Source: Azospirillum sp. TSA2s (GTDB taxonomy: Bacteria; Pseudomonadota; Alphaproteobacteria; Azospirillales; Azospirillaceae). Taken from it: a DNA stretch of 64,000 nucleotides. Below are positions 43,109 to 51,857 of this stretch, in pieces; the stretch's first letter is position 1, and every line of letters begins with the position of its first letter. Where the stretch lies: contig NZ_CP039649.1 of assembly GCF_004923315.1 (NCBI RefSeq), forward strand, positions 248,001-312,000, in the 5' to 3' direction. Position numbers and translations under genes: made by a program. Under the pieces are notes generated by a model. The model ran no database searches. It was given only the letters and a program-made list of their open reading frames with translations, and was not told the DNA's origin.

Positions 43109-44776
43109 ATGAACCGCGCGACGCGCATCGCGGTGATCGTCGCCATGGCGATCGCCGTGCTGGCCCCGATCGGGCTGGTCGTTTACCAGAGCTTCCTCGA
43201 CGGGCCGTTCTTCCAGCCCAAGATCTCCTTTACGCTCAGCGCCTACGAGTTCGTTCTGGACGACGAGGATTTCTTCGACGCCCTCTACAACTCCTGCATC
43301 ATCGCCTTCGGCATGACCGCCATCGCGGTGCCGGTCGGCGCGCTGCTCGCCTTCCTGATGACCCGCACCGACCTGCCGGGCCGCCGCTGGATCGAGCCGG
43401 TGATCCTGGTGCCGATGTTCGTGTCGTCGGTGGTGCTGGCCTTCGGCTTCGTGGTCAGCCTCGGCCCGGCCGGCTTCGTCACGCTGTGGTTCAAAAGCAC
43501 CTTCGGCTATGTCCCCTGGTATCTCTATTCCAAGTGGATGCTGATCGTCATCGCCGGCCTGACCCACGTCCCGCACATCTTCCTCTACACCTCTTCGGCG
43601 CTGCGCAGCCTCGGCTCCGACGTGGAGGAGGCGGCGCGGATGACCGGCGCCGGCCCGCTGCGCACGGCGATGACCGTCAGTCTGCCGATGGTGATGCCGA
43701 ACATCCTCTACTCGGCGGTGCTGGTCTTCTTCCTGGGCTTCGAGCTGTTCGGCCTGCCGCTGGTGCTGGGCGACCCCGAAGGCATCCTGGTTCTCGCCAC
43801 CTACCTCTACAAGCTGACCAACAAGCTCGGCACCCCGTCCTACCAGCTGATGGCGGTGGTCGTGGTGGCGATCATCTGCATCGCCCTGCCGCTGGTGGCC
43901 TTGCAGCGCTTCCTGTTGCGCGCCGCCAACCGCTATGTCTCGGTCAAGGGCAAGGCCGCGGCGCAGAAGCCGGTGTCGATCGGCGTCTGGCGCTGGCCGG
44001 CTGCGGCGATGATCACCGCGTGGCTTCTGTTCACCGTCGTCGTCCCACTGAGCGGCCTCGTGCTCCGTGCCTTCGTGTCGAGCTGGGGCGAGGGCGTCAA
44101 CCTGCTGGACGTGCTGACGCTGGACCATTTCCGCGAGCTGATGGAGTTCCCCAACCTGACCCGCGGCATCGTCAACACGCTGCTGATCGCGTCGGTCGGC
44201 GGAGCGCTGTCGGTCGGTGTCTACACCGTCCTCAACCTCGCCGCCCACCGCTGGCCGTCGGGCTGGACGAAGCTGATGGACTATCTGGTGCTGCTGCCGC
44301 GCGCTATGCCGGGCCTCGTCGCCGGTCTGGCGATCTTCTGGGTCTTCCTGTTCACGCCCTTCCTGGCCCCGCTGCGCCAGACCATGATCGCCATCTGGGT
44401 CGCCTACACGCTGGTCTGGCTCGCCTACGGCATGCGTCTGGTCAGCGGCGCCCTGCTGCAGATCGGCCCCGAGCTTGAGGAAGCCGGCCGCATCGTCGGC
44501 GCCAGCCCCGGCCGGGTGTCGCGCGACCTGACGATCCCGCTGATCAAGGTCGGCCTGTTCTCCAGCTGGCTGCTGATCTTCGTCACCTTCATGCGCGAAT
44601 ATTCGACCGGCGTCTATCTGCTGGCCCCCGGCACCGAGGTGATCGGCTCGCTGCTGGTCTCGCTGTGGGGAACCGGCGCCGTCGATCTCGTCACCGCGCT
44701 GTCCACCATCAACATCGCGATGATCGGCGGCGGCCTGCTGCTGATGTCGCTCTTCGGGAAACGCTCCCATGGCTAA
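43109..44776 (+). CDS. ABC transporter permease with two fused MetI domains (FbpB type)
   Basis: A 555-residue inner-membrane protein with about twelve helices, formed of two binding-protein-dependent permease domains in tandem. Each carries an EAA coupling loop: EEAARMTGAGPLRTAMTVSL (about 173-195) and EEAGRIVGASPGRVSRDLTI (about 455-475). The first helix is VIVAMAIAVLAPIGLVVYQS. Fused permeases of this size are standard for the Fbp/Afu-type importers. The ATG at 43109 follows AAGGAAATCCCCC. The stop overlaps the ATPase start by 8 bases. Confidence 0.92.
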   Translation: MNRATRIAVIVAMAIAVLAPIGLVVYQSFLDGPFFQPKISFTLSAYEFVLDDEDFFDALYNSCIIAFGMTAIAVPVGALLAFLMTRTDLPGRRWIEPVILVPMFVSSVVLAFGFVVSLGPAGFVTLWFKSTFGYVPWYLYSKWMLIVIAGLTHVPHIFLYTSSALRSLGSDVEEAARMTGAGPLRTAMTVSLPMVMPNILYSAVLVFFLGFELFGLPLVLGDPEGILVLATYLYKLTNKLGTPSYQLMAVVVVAIICIALPLVALQRFLLRAANRYVSVKGKAAAQKPVSIGVWRWPAAAMITAWLLFTVVVPLSGLVLRAFVSSWGEGVNLLDVLTLDHFRELMEFPNLTRGIVNTLLIASVGGALSVGVYTVLNLAAHRWPSGWTKLMDYLVLLPRAMPGLVAGLAIFWVFLFTPFLAPLRQTMIAIWVAYTLVWLAYGMRLVSGALLQIGPELEEAGRIVGASPGRVSRDLTIPLIKVGLFSSWLLIFVTFMREYSTGVYLLAPGTEVIGSLLVSLWGTGAVDLVTALSTINIAMIGGGLLLMSLFGKRSHG

Positions 44777-45821
44777 GCTCATCATCGACGACCTGCACCT
44801 GTCCTACGGCAACACCGAGATCCTGAAGGGCATCACCGCCACCTTCGCCCAGGGCGAGATCGTCGCCCTGCTCGGCCGGTCGGGCAGCGGCAAGACCACG
44901 CTGCTGCGCTCCATCGCCGGGCTTGAGGAGCCGAAGCGCGGCGTCATCTCCATCGGCGACCAGCCGGTCTTCGACGCCGCCGCCGGCCTCAACGTGCCGT
45001 CGGAAAAGCGCGGGCTCGGTCTGGTCTTCCAGTCCTACGCGCTGTGGCCGCATAAGACGGTGTTCGAGAACGTCGCCTACGGCCTGCGCCTGCGCAACGT
45101 GCCGAAGGCCGACCTCCAGCAGCGCGTGGCATCCGTTCTGGAGGGCGTCGGCCTCGGCCATCTCGGCGAGCGTTACCCGCACCAGATGTCGGGCGGCCAG
45201 CAGCAGCGCGTCGCCTTGGCTCGTGCCCTGGTCTACAACCCGCCGGTCATCCTGCTCGACGAGCCGTTGTCGAACCTCGACGCCAAGCTGCGCGAAGAGG
45301 CCCGCATCTGGATTCGCAGCCTGATCAAGCGGATGAACCTGACCGCCGTCTTCGTCACCCACGACCAGATCGAGGCGATGGCGATCGCCGACCGCATCGT
45401 TCTGCTCGACGGCGGCCGTATCGTCCAGGCCGGCACTCCCGAACAGCTCTACACCGAGCCGGTCAGCCTGTTCGCCTCGGAGTTCATGGGCGTCAACAAC
45501 CAGATCCGCAGCCGCGTGCAGGACAAGCGCGGCGGCTACGCCCGCATCGACCTGTCCGGCATCCCCCTGTGGGGCAAGGACCGCGCCGGCAAGTCCGTGT
45601 CGGACGAGGCGACCGGCGTCATCCGCCTGGAACAGGTCGAGGTGGTCGACGGACACGGCGAGAACCGCATCCCGGCCGAGCTGGAGACCTCGGTCTATCT
45701 CGGCAGCCATTGGGAGCATGTTTTCCGCTGCGGCGACCAGACCCTGCGCGCGTTCGGGCGGCCCTTGGCGGCCGGGACGCATTGGCTGCATTTGCCGCCG
45801 GAGCAGCTCTGGGTGTTCTGA
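44769..45821 (+). CDS. ABC transporter ATP-binding protein (FbpC type)
   Basis: A 350-residue ATPase that powers the importer. It has Walker A (LLGRSGSGKTTLL), Q-loop (LVFQSYALWPHKTV), signature (HQMSGGQQQRVALARAL), Walker B (VILLDEPLSNLD) and H-loop (FVTHDQ). The C-terminal 110 residues form a TOBE-like regulatory domain (FASEFMGVNNQIRSRVQ, GVIRLEQVEVVDGHGENRIP). It is translationally coupled to the permease. The operon is binding protein, permease, ATPase, opposite the TctDE-like two-component genes. Confidence 0.94.
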   Translation: MAKLIIDDLHLSYGNTEILKGITATFAQGEIVALLGRSGSGKTTLLRSIAGLEEPKRGVISIGDQPVFDAAAGLNVPSEKRGLGLVFQSYALWPHKTVFENVAYGLRLRNVPKADLQQRVASVLEGVGLGHLGERYPHQMSGGQQQRVALARALVYNPPVILLDEPLSNLDAKLREEARIWIRSLIKRMNLTAVFVTHDQIEAMAIADRIVLLDGGRIVQAGTPEQLYTEPVSLFASEFMGVNNQIRSRVQDKRGGYARIDLSGIPLWGKDRAGKSVSDEATGVIRLEQVEVVDGHGENRIPAELETSVYLGSHWEHVFRCGDQTLRAFGRPLAAGTHWLHLPPEQLWVF

Positions 45822-45848
45822 GGGCGTACTATTTCACTGCAGCTCTTT

Positions 45849-45953
45849 GCCCCCTCCCTAACCCTCCCCCTCTTCGAGGGAGAGGGCACTGCCGCTGAAC
45901 TCCCGCAAAGCTCCTACCCCCTCTCCCGCGCCAGCGGGGGAGGGATGGGGAGG
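45849..45953. repeat. Palindromic repeat after the transporter operon
   Basis: CCCCCTCCCTAACCCTCCCC and CTCTTCGAGGGAG form one hairpin unit. The right part, TCTCCCGCGCCAGCGGGGGA followed by GGGATGGGG, matches the right arm of family X without its two central hairpins. It lies between convergent genes and may act as a bidirectional transcription stop. Confidence 0.6.
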
Positions 45954-45971
45954 GGGCATCATCCGAACACC

Positions 45972-46691
45972 TCAAACTTCGATCAACGCATAAGGCCGCC
46001 CCGTCTCCTTCGGAATCGTCTGCGCCACATTGTACACCGGCGTCCCCCGCAGCGTTTTCCCGGTATAGCTCCCGTGATGCGCATGTCCATGCGCCACCGC
46101 CCGGACAGTGTCGAAGCGGTCTATCGTCTCCGCCAGCCGCGACGATCCCAGGAAGGGGAAGATCTCCGTCGGCTCCCCCTCCACCGTCGCGGCGATCGGG
46201 GCATAGTGCAGCACGACGAACACCCGCTCGGTGTCCAGCTGCCGCAGCGCGCTCTCCAGCCGCATCGCCTCGTTCACCGCCTCGTGGACGAACTGCTTGA
46301 TCGCCGGCTCGCCGAAGCTGTCGAGCATGCGGTTGCCGAAGCCGCCGCCGAAGCCCTTTACCCCGGCGAAGCCCACCCCACCGATCTCCTGCGGCGCGCC
46401 ATCCAGGAACCGCACGCCGGCCTGGGCCAGGATATGCTCGATCTCCTCCAGATGGCCGCATTCGTAATCATGGTTGCCGAACACTGCGACCACCGGGATG
46501 CCGATGGAGCGCAGGGCGTCGGCGAGGATCTCCGCCTCGCGCGGTTTGCCGTGGTTGGTCAGGTCGCCGCACAGCGCCAGCACGTCGGCCTTTCCGGCGA
46601 TCTCCTGGAACAGATCGCGATAGGGATACTGCGTGGTCTCGCCGACATGGATGTCGCCGATGGCGGCGACGGTCAGCCTGCGCTCATCCAT
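45972..46691 (-). CDS. Calcineurin-like metallophosphoesterase
   Basis: A 239-residue cytoplasmic dimetal phosphoesterase. All five motifs are present: GDIHVGE, CGDLTNHG, FGNHDYE, LHYAP (motif IV) and AHGHAHHG. ATG 46691 (MDERRLTVAAIGD) was chosen because AAGGAG lies seven bases upstream; a GTG six bases earlier overlaps that site. The start overlaps the 3' end of the nucleotidyltransferase gene by 8 bases, so the two are coupled. Substrate is unknown; relatives act on nucleotides, nucleic acids or phosphoproteins. Confidence 0.88.
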   Translation of the reverse strand: MDERRLTVAAIGDIHVGETTQYPYRDLFQEIAGKADVLALCGDLTNHGKPREAEILADALRSIGIPVVAVFGNHDYECGHLEEIEHILAQAGVRFLDGAPQEIGGVGFAGVKGFGGGFGNRMLDSFGEPAIKQFVHEAVNEAMRLESALRQLDTERVFVVLHYAPIAATVEGEPTEIFPFLGSSRLAETIDRFDTVRAVAHGHAHHGSYTGKTLRGTPVYNVAQTIPKETGRPYALIEV

Positions 46692-47469
46692 TTCCACTCT
46701 CCTTCAGGCTCTCCTTCGTGCCTTCCTCTCCGACCACGTCGGCGAAGCCCCACTGGGTGACGTCGATCAGGTAATCCTCGCGAGAGAACAGCCGGCCCCG
46801 GCAGATGCGGGTCTGGGCGACCGGCAGCTTGGCGCGCTCCTGCATCCGTTCCAGCAGCTCCGCCACCAGCCAGTCGGGGATGCGGTCGCGCTCGGTCGGG
46901 TAGATGAAGCGGAAGTTCAGCAGGTGGATCAGCAGCACTTCCCAATACTGCTCCATGTGGGCGAGCAGCCGTTTCCAGTCGATCTTGTCATGCTGTTTCA
47001 AAATCATGTGGGCCACGTCCGGCCCGTCGTACTTGTGGCGCATCTGGACGAATGATTTGGAGAAGATCATCTCCGTCGGCGCCACCAGCCGCACATCGGC
47101 GCCGCAGATCACCGCGCGGTGTTCCTCCTTGAACCAGCGGTCGTTGACCGGGTTGATGGCGACGGCGGAATTGAAGATGACGTCGAAGAACAGCTCGCCA
47201 TGCTTGACCTTGCCGATCCAGCGTTCGTCCTCGATCTCCGTTTCAAAGCCATGGTCCTGGAAATGGGAGAGGATGCGCGGGAAATCGCCGCCGCAGCAGA
47301 AGACGTCGATGTCCTTGGTCGGCCGGTTGATCCCGGTATAGGCGCTGACCGCGTATGTCCCGCCCAGCAGGAACGGGATGCCCGACTGGGTCAGCAGCTT
47401 CAGGCTTTCGGTATAGAAGGCCTCGGCCTCCGCGGTGACGGTGGCGCTGCCCTCACGGAGTTCGCTCAT
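46684..47469 (-). CDS. Nucleotidyltransferase-fold protein (Pol beta superfamily)
   Basis: A 261-residue protein. The minimal nucleotidyltransferase motif is IPFLLGGTYAVSAYTG (GG-hairpin) followed by RPTKDIDVFCCGG (the D-x-D metal pair), with a third acidic position likely in LFFDVIFNSAVAI. The C-terminal half is helical (MILKQHDKIDWKRLLAHMEQ, YWEVLLIHLLNFRFIYP). ATG 47469 has GGGGAG seven bases upstream. It is co-translated with a metallophosphoesterase. Such folds transfer NMP to proteins, RNA or antibiotics; the target here is unknown. Confidence 0.78.
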   Translation of the reverse strand: MSELREGSATVTAEAEAFYTESLKLLTQSGIPFLLGGTYAVSAYTGINRPTKDIDVFCCGGDFPRILSHFQDHGFETEIEDERWIGKVKHGELFFDVIFNSAVAINPVNDRWFKEEHRAVICGADVRLVAPTEMIFSKSFVQMRHKYDGPDVAHMILKQHDKIDWKRLLAHMEQYWEVLLIHLLNFRFIYPTERDRIPDWLVAELLERMQERAKLPVAQTRICRGRLFSREDYLIDVTQWGFADVVGEEGTKESLKESGNG

Positions 47470-47653
47470 GGACCACTCCCCCATTGCGTGCCGGCGTGAC
47501 ACGTCGCCCGGATACAACAGGGCAGGGCGGGAAGCGTTGCGGGAAAGGCGTTTGCCGCTCCCCCGCGGCGCCCGGCCGTATGTCAGACTTTCCTTGCCGC
47601 GCGCCGGGTAATTTGATCTGGTGCGGCCGGGTGGCCTTACCGGGGGTTGAGCC

Positions 47654-49261
47654 ATGGAGCTGTCGGCGGGAAATTCCGCGGATGTCGTCGCCGCGCTCTG
47701 CCGCGCCATGCTGCGGCCGGTCGAAAGCGCGTCCGCCTTGCGGGAGATCGAGGCGTCGCTGGAGCGTCTCCGCCATGCCCCGCCGGACGAGCGTGCCGCT
47801 TGCGCCTTGCAGGTGGGCCGCCTGACCCGCGATGCCGATCCGGTCCTGCGTCTGTCGGCGATGGCCGCGATCACCGGCGACCTGCGCCACTATGACGACC
47901 TGCTCGACCTGCTCGACCTGGAGTTTGAACGCCCGGATCTCGACCGTTTGCTGCACATCTATTGCTGCATGGGCCGCCAGCTTTTCCTGATGCGCATGGA
48001 CGGGGCGAGCCGGCCCGGCTTCTTCGAGGACAGCCTGTTCCCCTACTACACCCGCCTGATCGCGGCGATCCGCGACCGGCTCGGCCTCGCGCCGCGGCCC
48101 CGCCCGGCAGGCAACCCGGCCACCGGCCGGGTCGTGCTGGTGACGAACCAATTTCTTTCCCTGCGCCACCAGCCGTCGCGCGACCTGCTGTCCTATGCCA
48201 CGGTCCTGGAAGAGCGCTGCGGCCGGGAGGTGGTGATCCTCAACACCAACATCATGCCCACCGACATCCACAGCCTGTTCGTGCCGTCCTTCGCGTCCAG
48301 CGTGGAGCCCGCCTTTGACGGCAAGCAGGTGATCGAGGCGGACGGCCGCTCCTTCCGGATGCTGTCCTCGACCGGCCGCGGGCTGAGCCGGGAAAAGATC
48401 GATTGGTTCCTGCGCGCGGTCGAATGGCACGACCCGGACGTGGTGGTGTCGCTGGGCGGATCGGTCATCATCGCCGACTTGCTGGCTGCGGCGCGACCGA
48501 CCCTGTGCATCCCCACCACCAGCGGAGCCGTTCCGTCGCTGGCCGACATCGTGCTGGATTTCGGCGGTGGCGGCCGGCTGGCAAGCGGTCCGCTCGCTGC
48601 GTCATGGCGGCCCTTCCGCTTTCTGCATTCGCTGATCGGTGCATCGGAACCGGACAGGCCGGCAGCCACCTCCAAGGCGGCAAGCAGGGCCGGCCACGGT
48701 TTGCCGCACGATGCCTTCCTCTGTCTGGTCATCGGCAACCGGCTGGACGAGGAGGCCGACTGTGCCTTCCTCGCGATGCTGGAATCCCTCATCGACCGTG
48801 TTCCCCGGGCGGCGGCGGCGTTCGCCGGTGAAGCGGCGGCGCTTCCTGAGCGCCTGCAAGGGTCACGACATGCCGGACGCCTGTTCCACCTGGGCTATGT
48901 AACCGACATGGCGATGTTGATGCAAACGGCAGACGCCTATGTGAATCCGCTGCGCACCGGCGGCGGGGCGAGCGCCGCCGAGGCGCTGGCCGCCGGCGTG
49001 GTTCCGGTTTCGCTGCCGGTCGGCGACGTGTCGGCGGTTATCGGCCCCCGGTTCGTCGTTCCTGATTATGCCGCCGCCGTGGACCGGCTTGCCCTGCTGG
49101 CCAACGATCCGGCTCGCTTCGCCGAGGCGGCGGCCGAAGCGTGGTCCCAGAGCACCGGGCGAAGCAACCCGGCCGAGGCCGCGGCGGCGCTGTCGCGTTA
49201 TCTGGACGAAGCGGTCGAATTGCATGGGCGCGGCGGCATGGAAGAGCGAATTTGCAAATAA
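47654..49261 (+). CDS. GT-B type glycosyltransferase with N-terminal helical region
   Basis: A 535-residue cytoplasmic protein. Residues 1-130 are helical and of unknown role. From about 150 on there is a GT-B-like arrangement (RVVLVTNQFLSLRHQPSRDL, DPDVVVSLGGSVIIADLLAA). A C-terminal glycosyltransferase-4-like domain follows (LVIGNRLDEEADCAFLAMLE, GYVTDMAMLMQTADAYVNPL, RTGGGASAAEALAAGVVPVS), with the Gly-rich and E-A-L-A motif of nucleotide-sugar enzymes. The donor and acceptor are unknown. It is divergent from the nucleotidyltransferase gene. Confidence 0.75.
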   Translation: MELSAGNSADVVAALCRAMLRPVESASALREIEASLERLRHAPPDERAACALQVGRLTRDADPVLRLSAMAAITGDLRHYDDLLDLLDLEFERPDLDRLLHIYCCMGRQLFLMRMDGASRPGFFEDSLFPYYTRLIAAIRDRLGLAPRPRPAGNPATGRVVLVTNQFLSLRHQPSRDLLSYATVLEERCGREVVILNTNIMPTDIHSLFVPSFASSVEPAFDGKQVIEADGRSFRMLSSTGRGLSREKIDWFLRAVEWHDPDVVVSLGGSVIIADLLAAARPTLCIPTTSGAVPSLADIVLDFGGGGRLASGPLAASWRPFRFLHSLIGASEPDRPAATSKAASRAGHGLPHDAFLCLVIGNRLDEEADCAFLAMLESLIDRVPRAAAAFAGEAAALPERLQGSRHAGRLFHLGYVTDMAMLMQTADAYVNPLRTGGGASAAEALAAGVVPVSLPVGDVSAVIGPRFVVPDYAAAVDRLALLANDPARFAEAAAEAWSQSTGRSNPAEAAAALSRYLDEAVELHGRGGMEERICK

Positions 49262-49284
49262 TCCTGCAAACTGGATAATATACC

Positions 49285-49290
49285 TATAAT
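49285..49290 (+). promoter_or_regulatory. Candidate -10 element before the HTH-protein gene
   Basis: A perfect TATAAT lies in a short AT-rich patch (ATAATATACCTATAAT) about 37 bases before the ATG at 49327. No good -35 is seen at the usual distance, so the call rests on the -10 alone. Confidence 0.35.
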
Positions 49291-49326
49291 CTCCGACGGA
49301 ATCCCTCATTTCTGCGGAGCCTCCCG

Positions 49327-50013
49327 ATGCCCGTCGATCCCCGTACTCTGAAAGACGACCATTTCCCCTGCTGGGCGGAGGAGCCGCCGGTTCCTGCCGA
49401 CGGCTCGCTCGTTCCCGGCTCGCAGTTCCATGAGGAGCAATGGGTCATGGCCGCCGGCATGCTGGCGCGCGGCAGCAGCTTCCTCAATGTTGCCCGCGCC
49501 ATGGGCTGCAGTCGCACCACGCTTTGGCGCGCCTATTACGGCTCCAAGGATTTCCGCATCCGCGTCTGGTGGGAGCGTGAAGCCCTGAACCGCGAGGCCG
49601 AACTGCGCCTGTCTTCTCTCCGCGCCCTGGTGGCGGAGCAGATCGAACGGCTGGTCTCCGCCGGTGATCCCTCCACCGTCCGCTGGCTGGCCGAACGCCT
49701 CGGCCTCTTCGCCGGTCTCGATACTCCCAGGGATCTTCCCGACGCCAAGTCGCAATCGCCCGGCCTACAACCGCCCCGCCCCGAAGACCCGCCCGCCGTC
49801 ACCGTCCCCGAACTCGACGATGACATCCCCGGTGCGTTGCGCGAACGCACGCCGCCCGATCCGCGGGCCGTCGCCGCGATCCTCGCCCGCCCGGAATCGG
49901 CAGGCCCGAAGGGAGTCTATCCCTGGACCGTCAACCCCGACGATCCCTATCCCAACCTCCCGCCCTTTCCGCGGCTGCGCGGCGGAGCGGGGCCGTTCAC
50001 CCGCCGCCCCTGA
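49327..50013 (+). CDS. Helix-turn-helix protein of unknown function
   Basis: A 228-residue soluble protein. A predicted helix-turn-helix is at about residues 48-75 (GSSFLNVARAMGCSRTTLWR, AYYGSKDFRIRVWWE). A helical stretch follows (AELRLSSLRALVAEQIERLV, DPSTVRWLAERLGLF), then a long Pro-rich tail ending in LPPFPRLRGGAGP. The HTH-plus-helix layout recalls terminase small subunits and transposase N-terminal domains, but no other phage or transposon gene is nearby. It follows GGAG in TGCGGAGCCTCCCG before the ATG. No operon partner is evident. Confidence 0.6.
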   Translation: MPVDPRTLKDDHFPCWAEEPPVPADGSLVPGSQFHEEQWVMAAGMLARGSSFLNVARAMGCSRTTLWRAYYGSKDFRIRVWWEREALNREAELRLSSLRALVAEQIERLVSAGDPSTVRWLAERLGLFAGLDTPRDLPDAKSQSPGLQPPRPEDPPAVTVPELDDDIPGALRERTPPDPRAVAAILARPESAGPKGVYPWTVNPDDPYPNLPPFPRLRGGAGPFTRRP

Positions 50014-50102
50014 CTCCGGCGCCCCAGAGCCCGGCAGGATGGAACAGCACCGGAAAAACGTTCCACGCCGTTCCACCCCACCGCAACCACAAGCAGCCCT
50101 GG

Positions 50103-51371
50103 TCAAACCCCGAAATTCGGCTTCCCGGCCAGGATGTTGGAGGTCACGTCCTTGATATCGCGCAGGCCGCACATGGCCATGGTCACGTCCATCTCCTTGC
50201 GGATGATCTCCAGGCATTGGGCCACGCCGGCCTCGCCGCCGGCGCCCAGCCCATAGAGGAAGGCGCGGCCGATGAAGGTCCCCTTGGCGCCCAGCGCCAG
50301 AGCCTTGACCACGTCCTGGCCGGAGCGGATGCCGCCGTCCATCAGCACCTCGATGCGGTCGCCCACCGCCTCGACGATGGCCGGAAGCGCCGCGATGGAC
50401 GAAATCGCGCCGTCCAACTGCCGGCCGCCATGGTTGGAGACGATCAGCGCGTCGGCCCCGGTCTCCGCCGCCATCACCGCGTCTTCCGGATCGAGGATGC
50501 CCTTCAGGATCAGCTTGCCGCCCCAGCGGTCGCGGATGCGGCGCACGTCGTCCCAGTTCAGCGTCGGGTCGAACTGCTCCGCCGTCCAGGAGGACAGCGA
50601 CGACAGGTTGCTCACTCCCGTCGCGTGACCGACGATGTTGCGGAAGGTACGGCGGTGGGTGCGCAGCATGTTGATCGACCAGCGCGGCTTGGTCGCCATG
50701 TCCAGGATATTGCCGATGGTCAGCTTCGGCGGGGTCGACAGCCCGTTCTTGATGTCCTTGTGCCGTTGGCCCAGGATCTGCAGGTCCAGCGTCAGCACCA
50801 GCGCCGAGCAGCCCGCCGCCTTGGCGCGGTCGATCAGCTTGTCGATGAAGGCGCGGTCGCGCATGACGTAGAGCTGAAACCAGAAGGGCTTGTCGGTGTT
50901 CTCCGCCACGTCCTCGATGGAGCAGATGCTCATGGTGGACAGGGTGAAGGGCACGCCGGCCTTGGCGGCGGCGCGCGCTGCCAGGATCTCGCCGTCGGCA
51001 TGCTGCATGCCGGTCAGGCCGGTCGGGGCCAGCGCCACCGGCATCGCCACCGGCTGGCCGACCATGGTGCTGGCCAGCGTCCGGTTGGTCATGTCCACCG
51101 CCACGCGCTGGCGCAGCTTGATCCGGCCGAAGTCGGACTCGTTGGCGCGGTAGGTCGACTCGGTGTAGGAGCCGGAATCCGCGTAATCGTAGAACATCCG
51201 CGGCACGCGCCATTCCGCCAGCTGCCGCAGATCCTCGATGCAGGTGACGGGCCGGTCGGTGAACAGGTTCGCCCAGCGCGACGGCGGCCGCGACGAAGGC
51301 ATGCGAACGGAGGTCATGGGGCGTGTCTCGAACGGTTGCGCGTGAAACGGAAGGGGGGTGGATTTGGCCAT
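50103..51371 (-). CDS. lldD: FMN-dependent L-lactate dehydrogenase (alpha-hydroxy acid oxidase family)
   Basis: A 422-residue flavoenzyme oxidising L-lactate (or another 2-hydroxy acid) to the keto acid. Landmarks are PRMFYDYADSGSYTESTYRA (substrate Tyr), MPVALAPTGLTGMQHADGE (FMN), FWFQLYVMRDR, LTLDLQILGQRHKDIKNGLS, GADALIVSNHGGRQLDGA with the catalytic His, and LMDGGIRSGQDVVKALALGA. A second start at ATG 51317 (MTSVRMPSSRPPS) would still give the full family core and may be the true one; ATG 51371 has GGAGG only two bases away. Transcribed alone. Confidence 0.92.
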   Translation of the reverse strand: MAKSTPLPFHAQPFETRPMTSVRMPSSRPPSRWANLFTDRPVTCIEDLRQLAEWRVPRMFYDYADSGSYTESTYRANESDFGRIKLRQRVAVDMTNRTLASTMVGQPVAMPVALAPTGLTGMQHADGEILAARAAAKAGVPFTLSTMSICSIEDVAENTDKPFWFQLYVMRDRAFIDKLIDRAKAAGCSALVLTLDLQILGQRHKDIKNGLSTPPKLTIGNILDMATKPRWSINMLRTHRRTFRNIVGHATGVSNLSSLSSWTAEQFDPTLNWDDVRRIRDRWGGKLILKGILDPEDAVMAAETGADALIVSNHGGRQLDGAISSIAALPAIVEAVGDRIEVLMDGGIRSGQDVVKALALGAKGTFIGRAFLYGLGAGGEAGVAQCLEIIRKEMDVTMAMCGLRDIKDVTSNILAGKPNFGV

Positions 51372-51431
51372 TCCCTCCGCGCACCGTCAAGCCATGGCTG
51401 CGGCAACGCTGCCCTTTGGCCGGCCCGCCGC

Positions 51432-51638
51432 TCAGCGCGCCGGCTTGGATTTCCGCTTCGGCTTGGAAGCGGAGTTGCCTTGCCCGGACTTCGGCGGCGT
51501 CATCATGGCCTTGAGCATCGCCGATTGGGCCGCCGCCTGGTTGCGCCTGGCCGCCGACATCGCGGCGGAGGTCCACATGCCGCTGGCGCGGTTGGCCCAG
51601 GAGAGCCAAGCGCTCATGAACGGGTTCTTGGTCATCAT
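51432..51638 (-). CDS. Small basic helical protein (68 aa), phasin-like character
   Basis: A short protein beginning MMTKNPFMSAWLSWANRASG and ending KPKRKSKPAR. The middle is an amphipathic helix rich in Ala, Met and Gln (MWTSAAMSAARRNQAAAQSA), followed by a Lys/Arg-rich tail. This layout recalls small phasin-related proteins of alphaproteobacteria that coat polyhydroxyalkanoate granules, but the match is by character only. A CGGAG site lies 8 bases before the double ATG. It is upstream of lldD on the same strand. Confidence 0.55.
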   Translation of the reverse strand: MMTKNPFMSAWLSWANRASGMWTSAAMSAARRNQAAAQSAMLKAMMTPPKSGQGNSASKPKRKSKPAR

Positions 51639-51799
51639 GGGAGCGACTCCGAAACGGGGAAACTCTCTTACAACAGCTCCGAACCCTTCGATGTTGCTCT
51701 GCACATCTTCGCGCCAACTGTCCGCCCATTTTTCCGGCAACGCCTCTGGACTCTCGCGCAAAAGCCGCATTCCCGCCCGGTCCGCGGGCGCGTTCAAGC

Positions 51800-51815
51800 T
51801 GGCATATCCATTGCG
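51800..51815 (+). promoter_or_regulatory. Sigma-54 (RpoN) promoter of the NIT-ANTAR gene
   Basis: TGGCATATCCATTGCG has the invariant GG (51801-51802) and GC (51813-51814) exactly ten bases apart, with TGGCA and TTGC matching the -24 and -12 consensus. Transcription would start near 51826, about 32 bases before the ATG at 51858. The product is a nitrate-type antiterminator, so nitrogen (NtrC) control is plausible. Confidence 0.75.
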
Positions 51816-51857
51816 TATGGACCCGTGGGGCAGGGCGATGTCGGGGGAACGGGTCGC

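Noticed and set aside
47470-47874. Longer N-terminus for the nucleotidyltransferase
   Set aside because: It would run antisense into the divergent glycosyltransferase gene; GGGGAG and the family start support ATG 47469.
50217-51857. An upstream extension of the NIT-ANTAR frame of more than 500 codons
   Set aside because: It runs antisense to lldD and the small basic protein. The domain start, ribosome site and -24/-12 promoter all point to ATG 51858.
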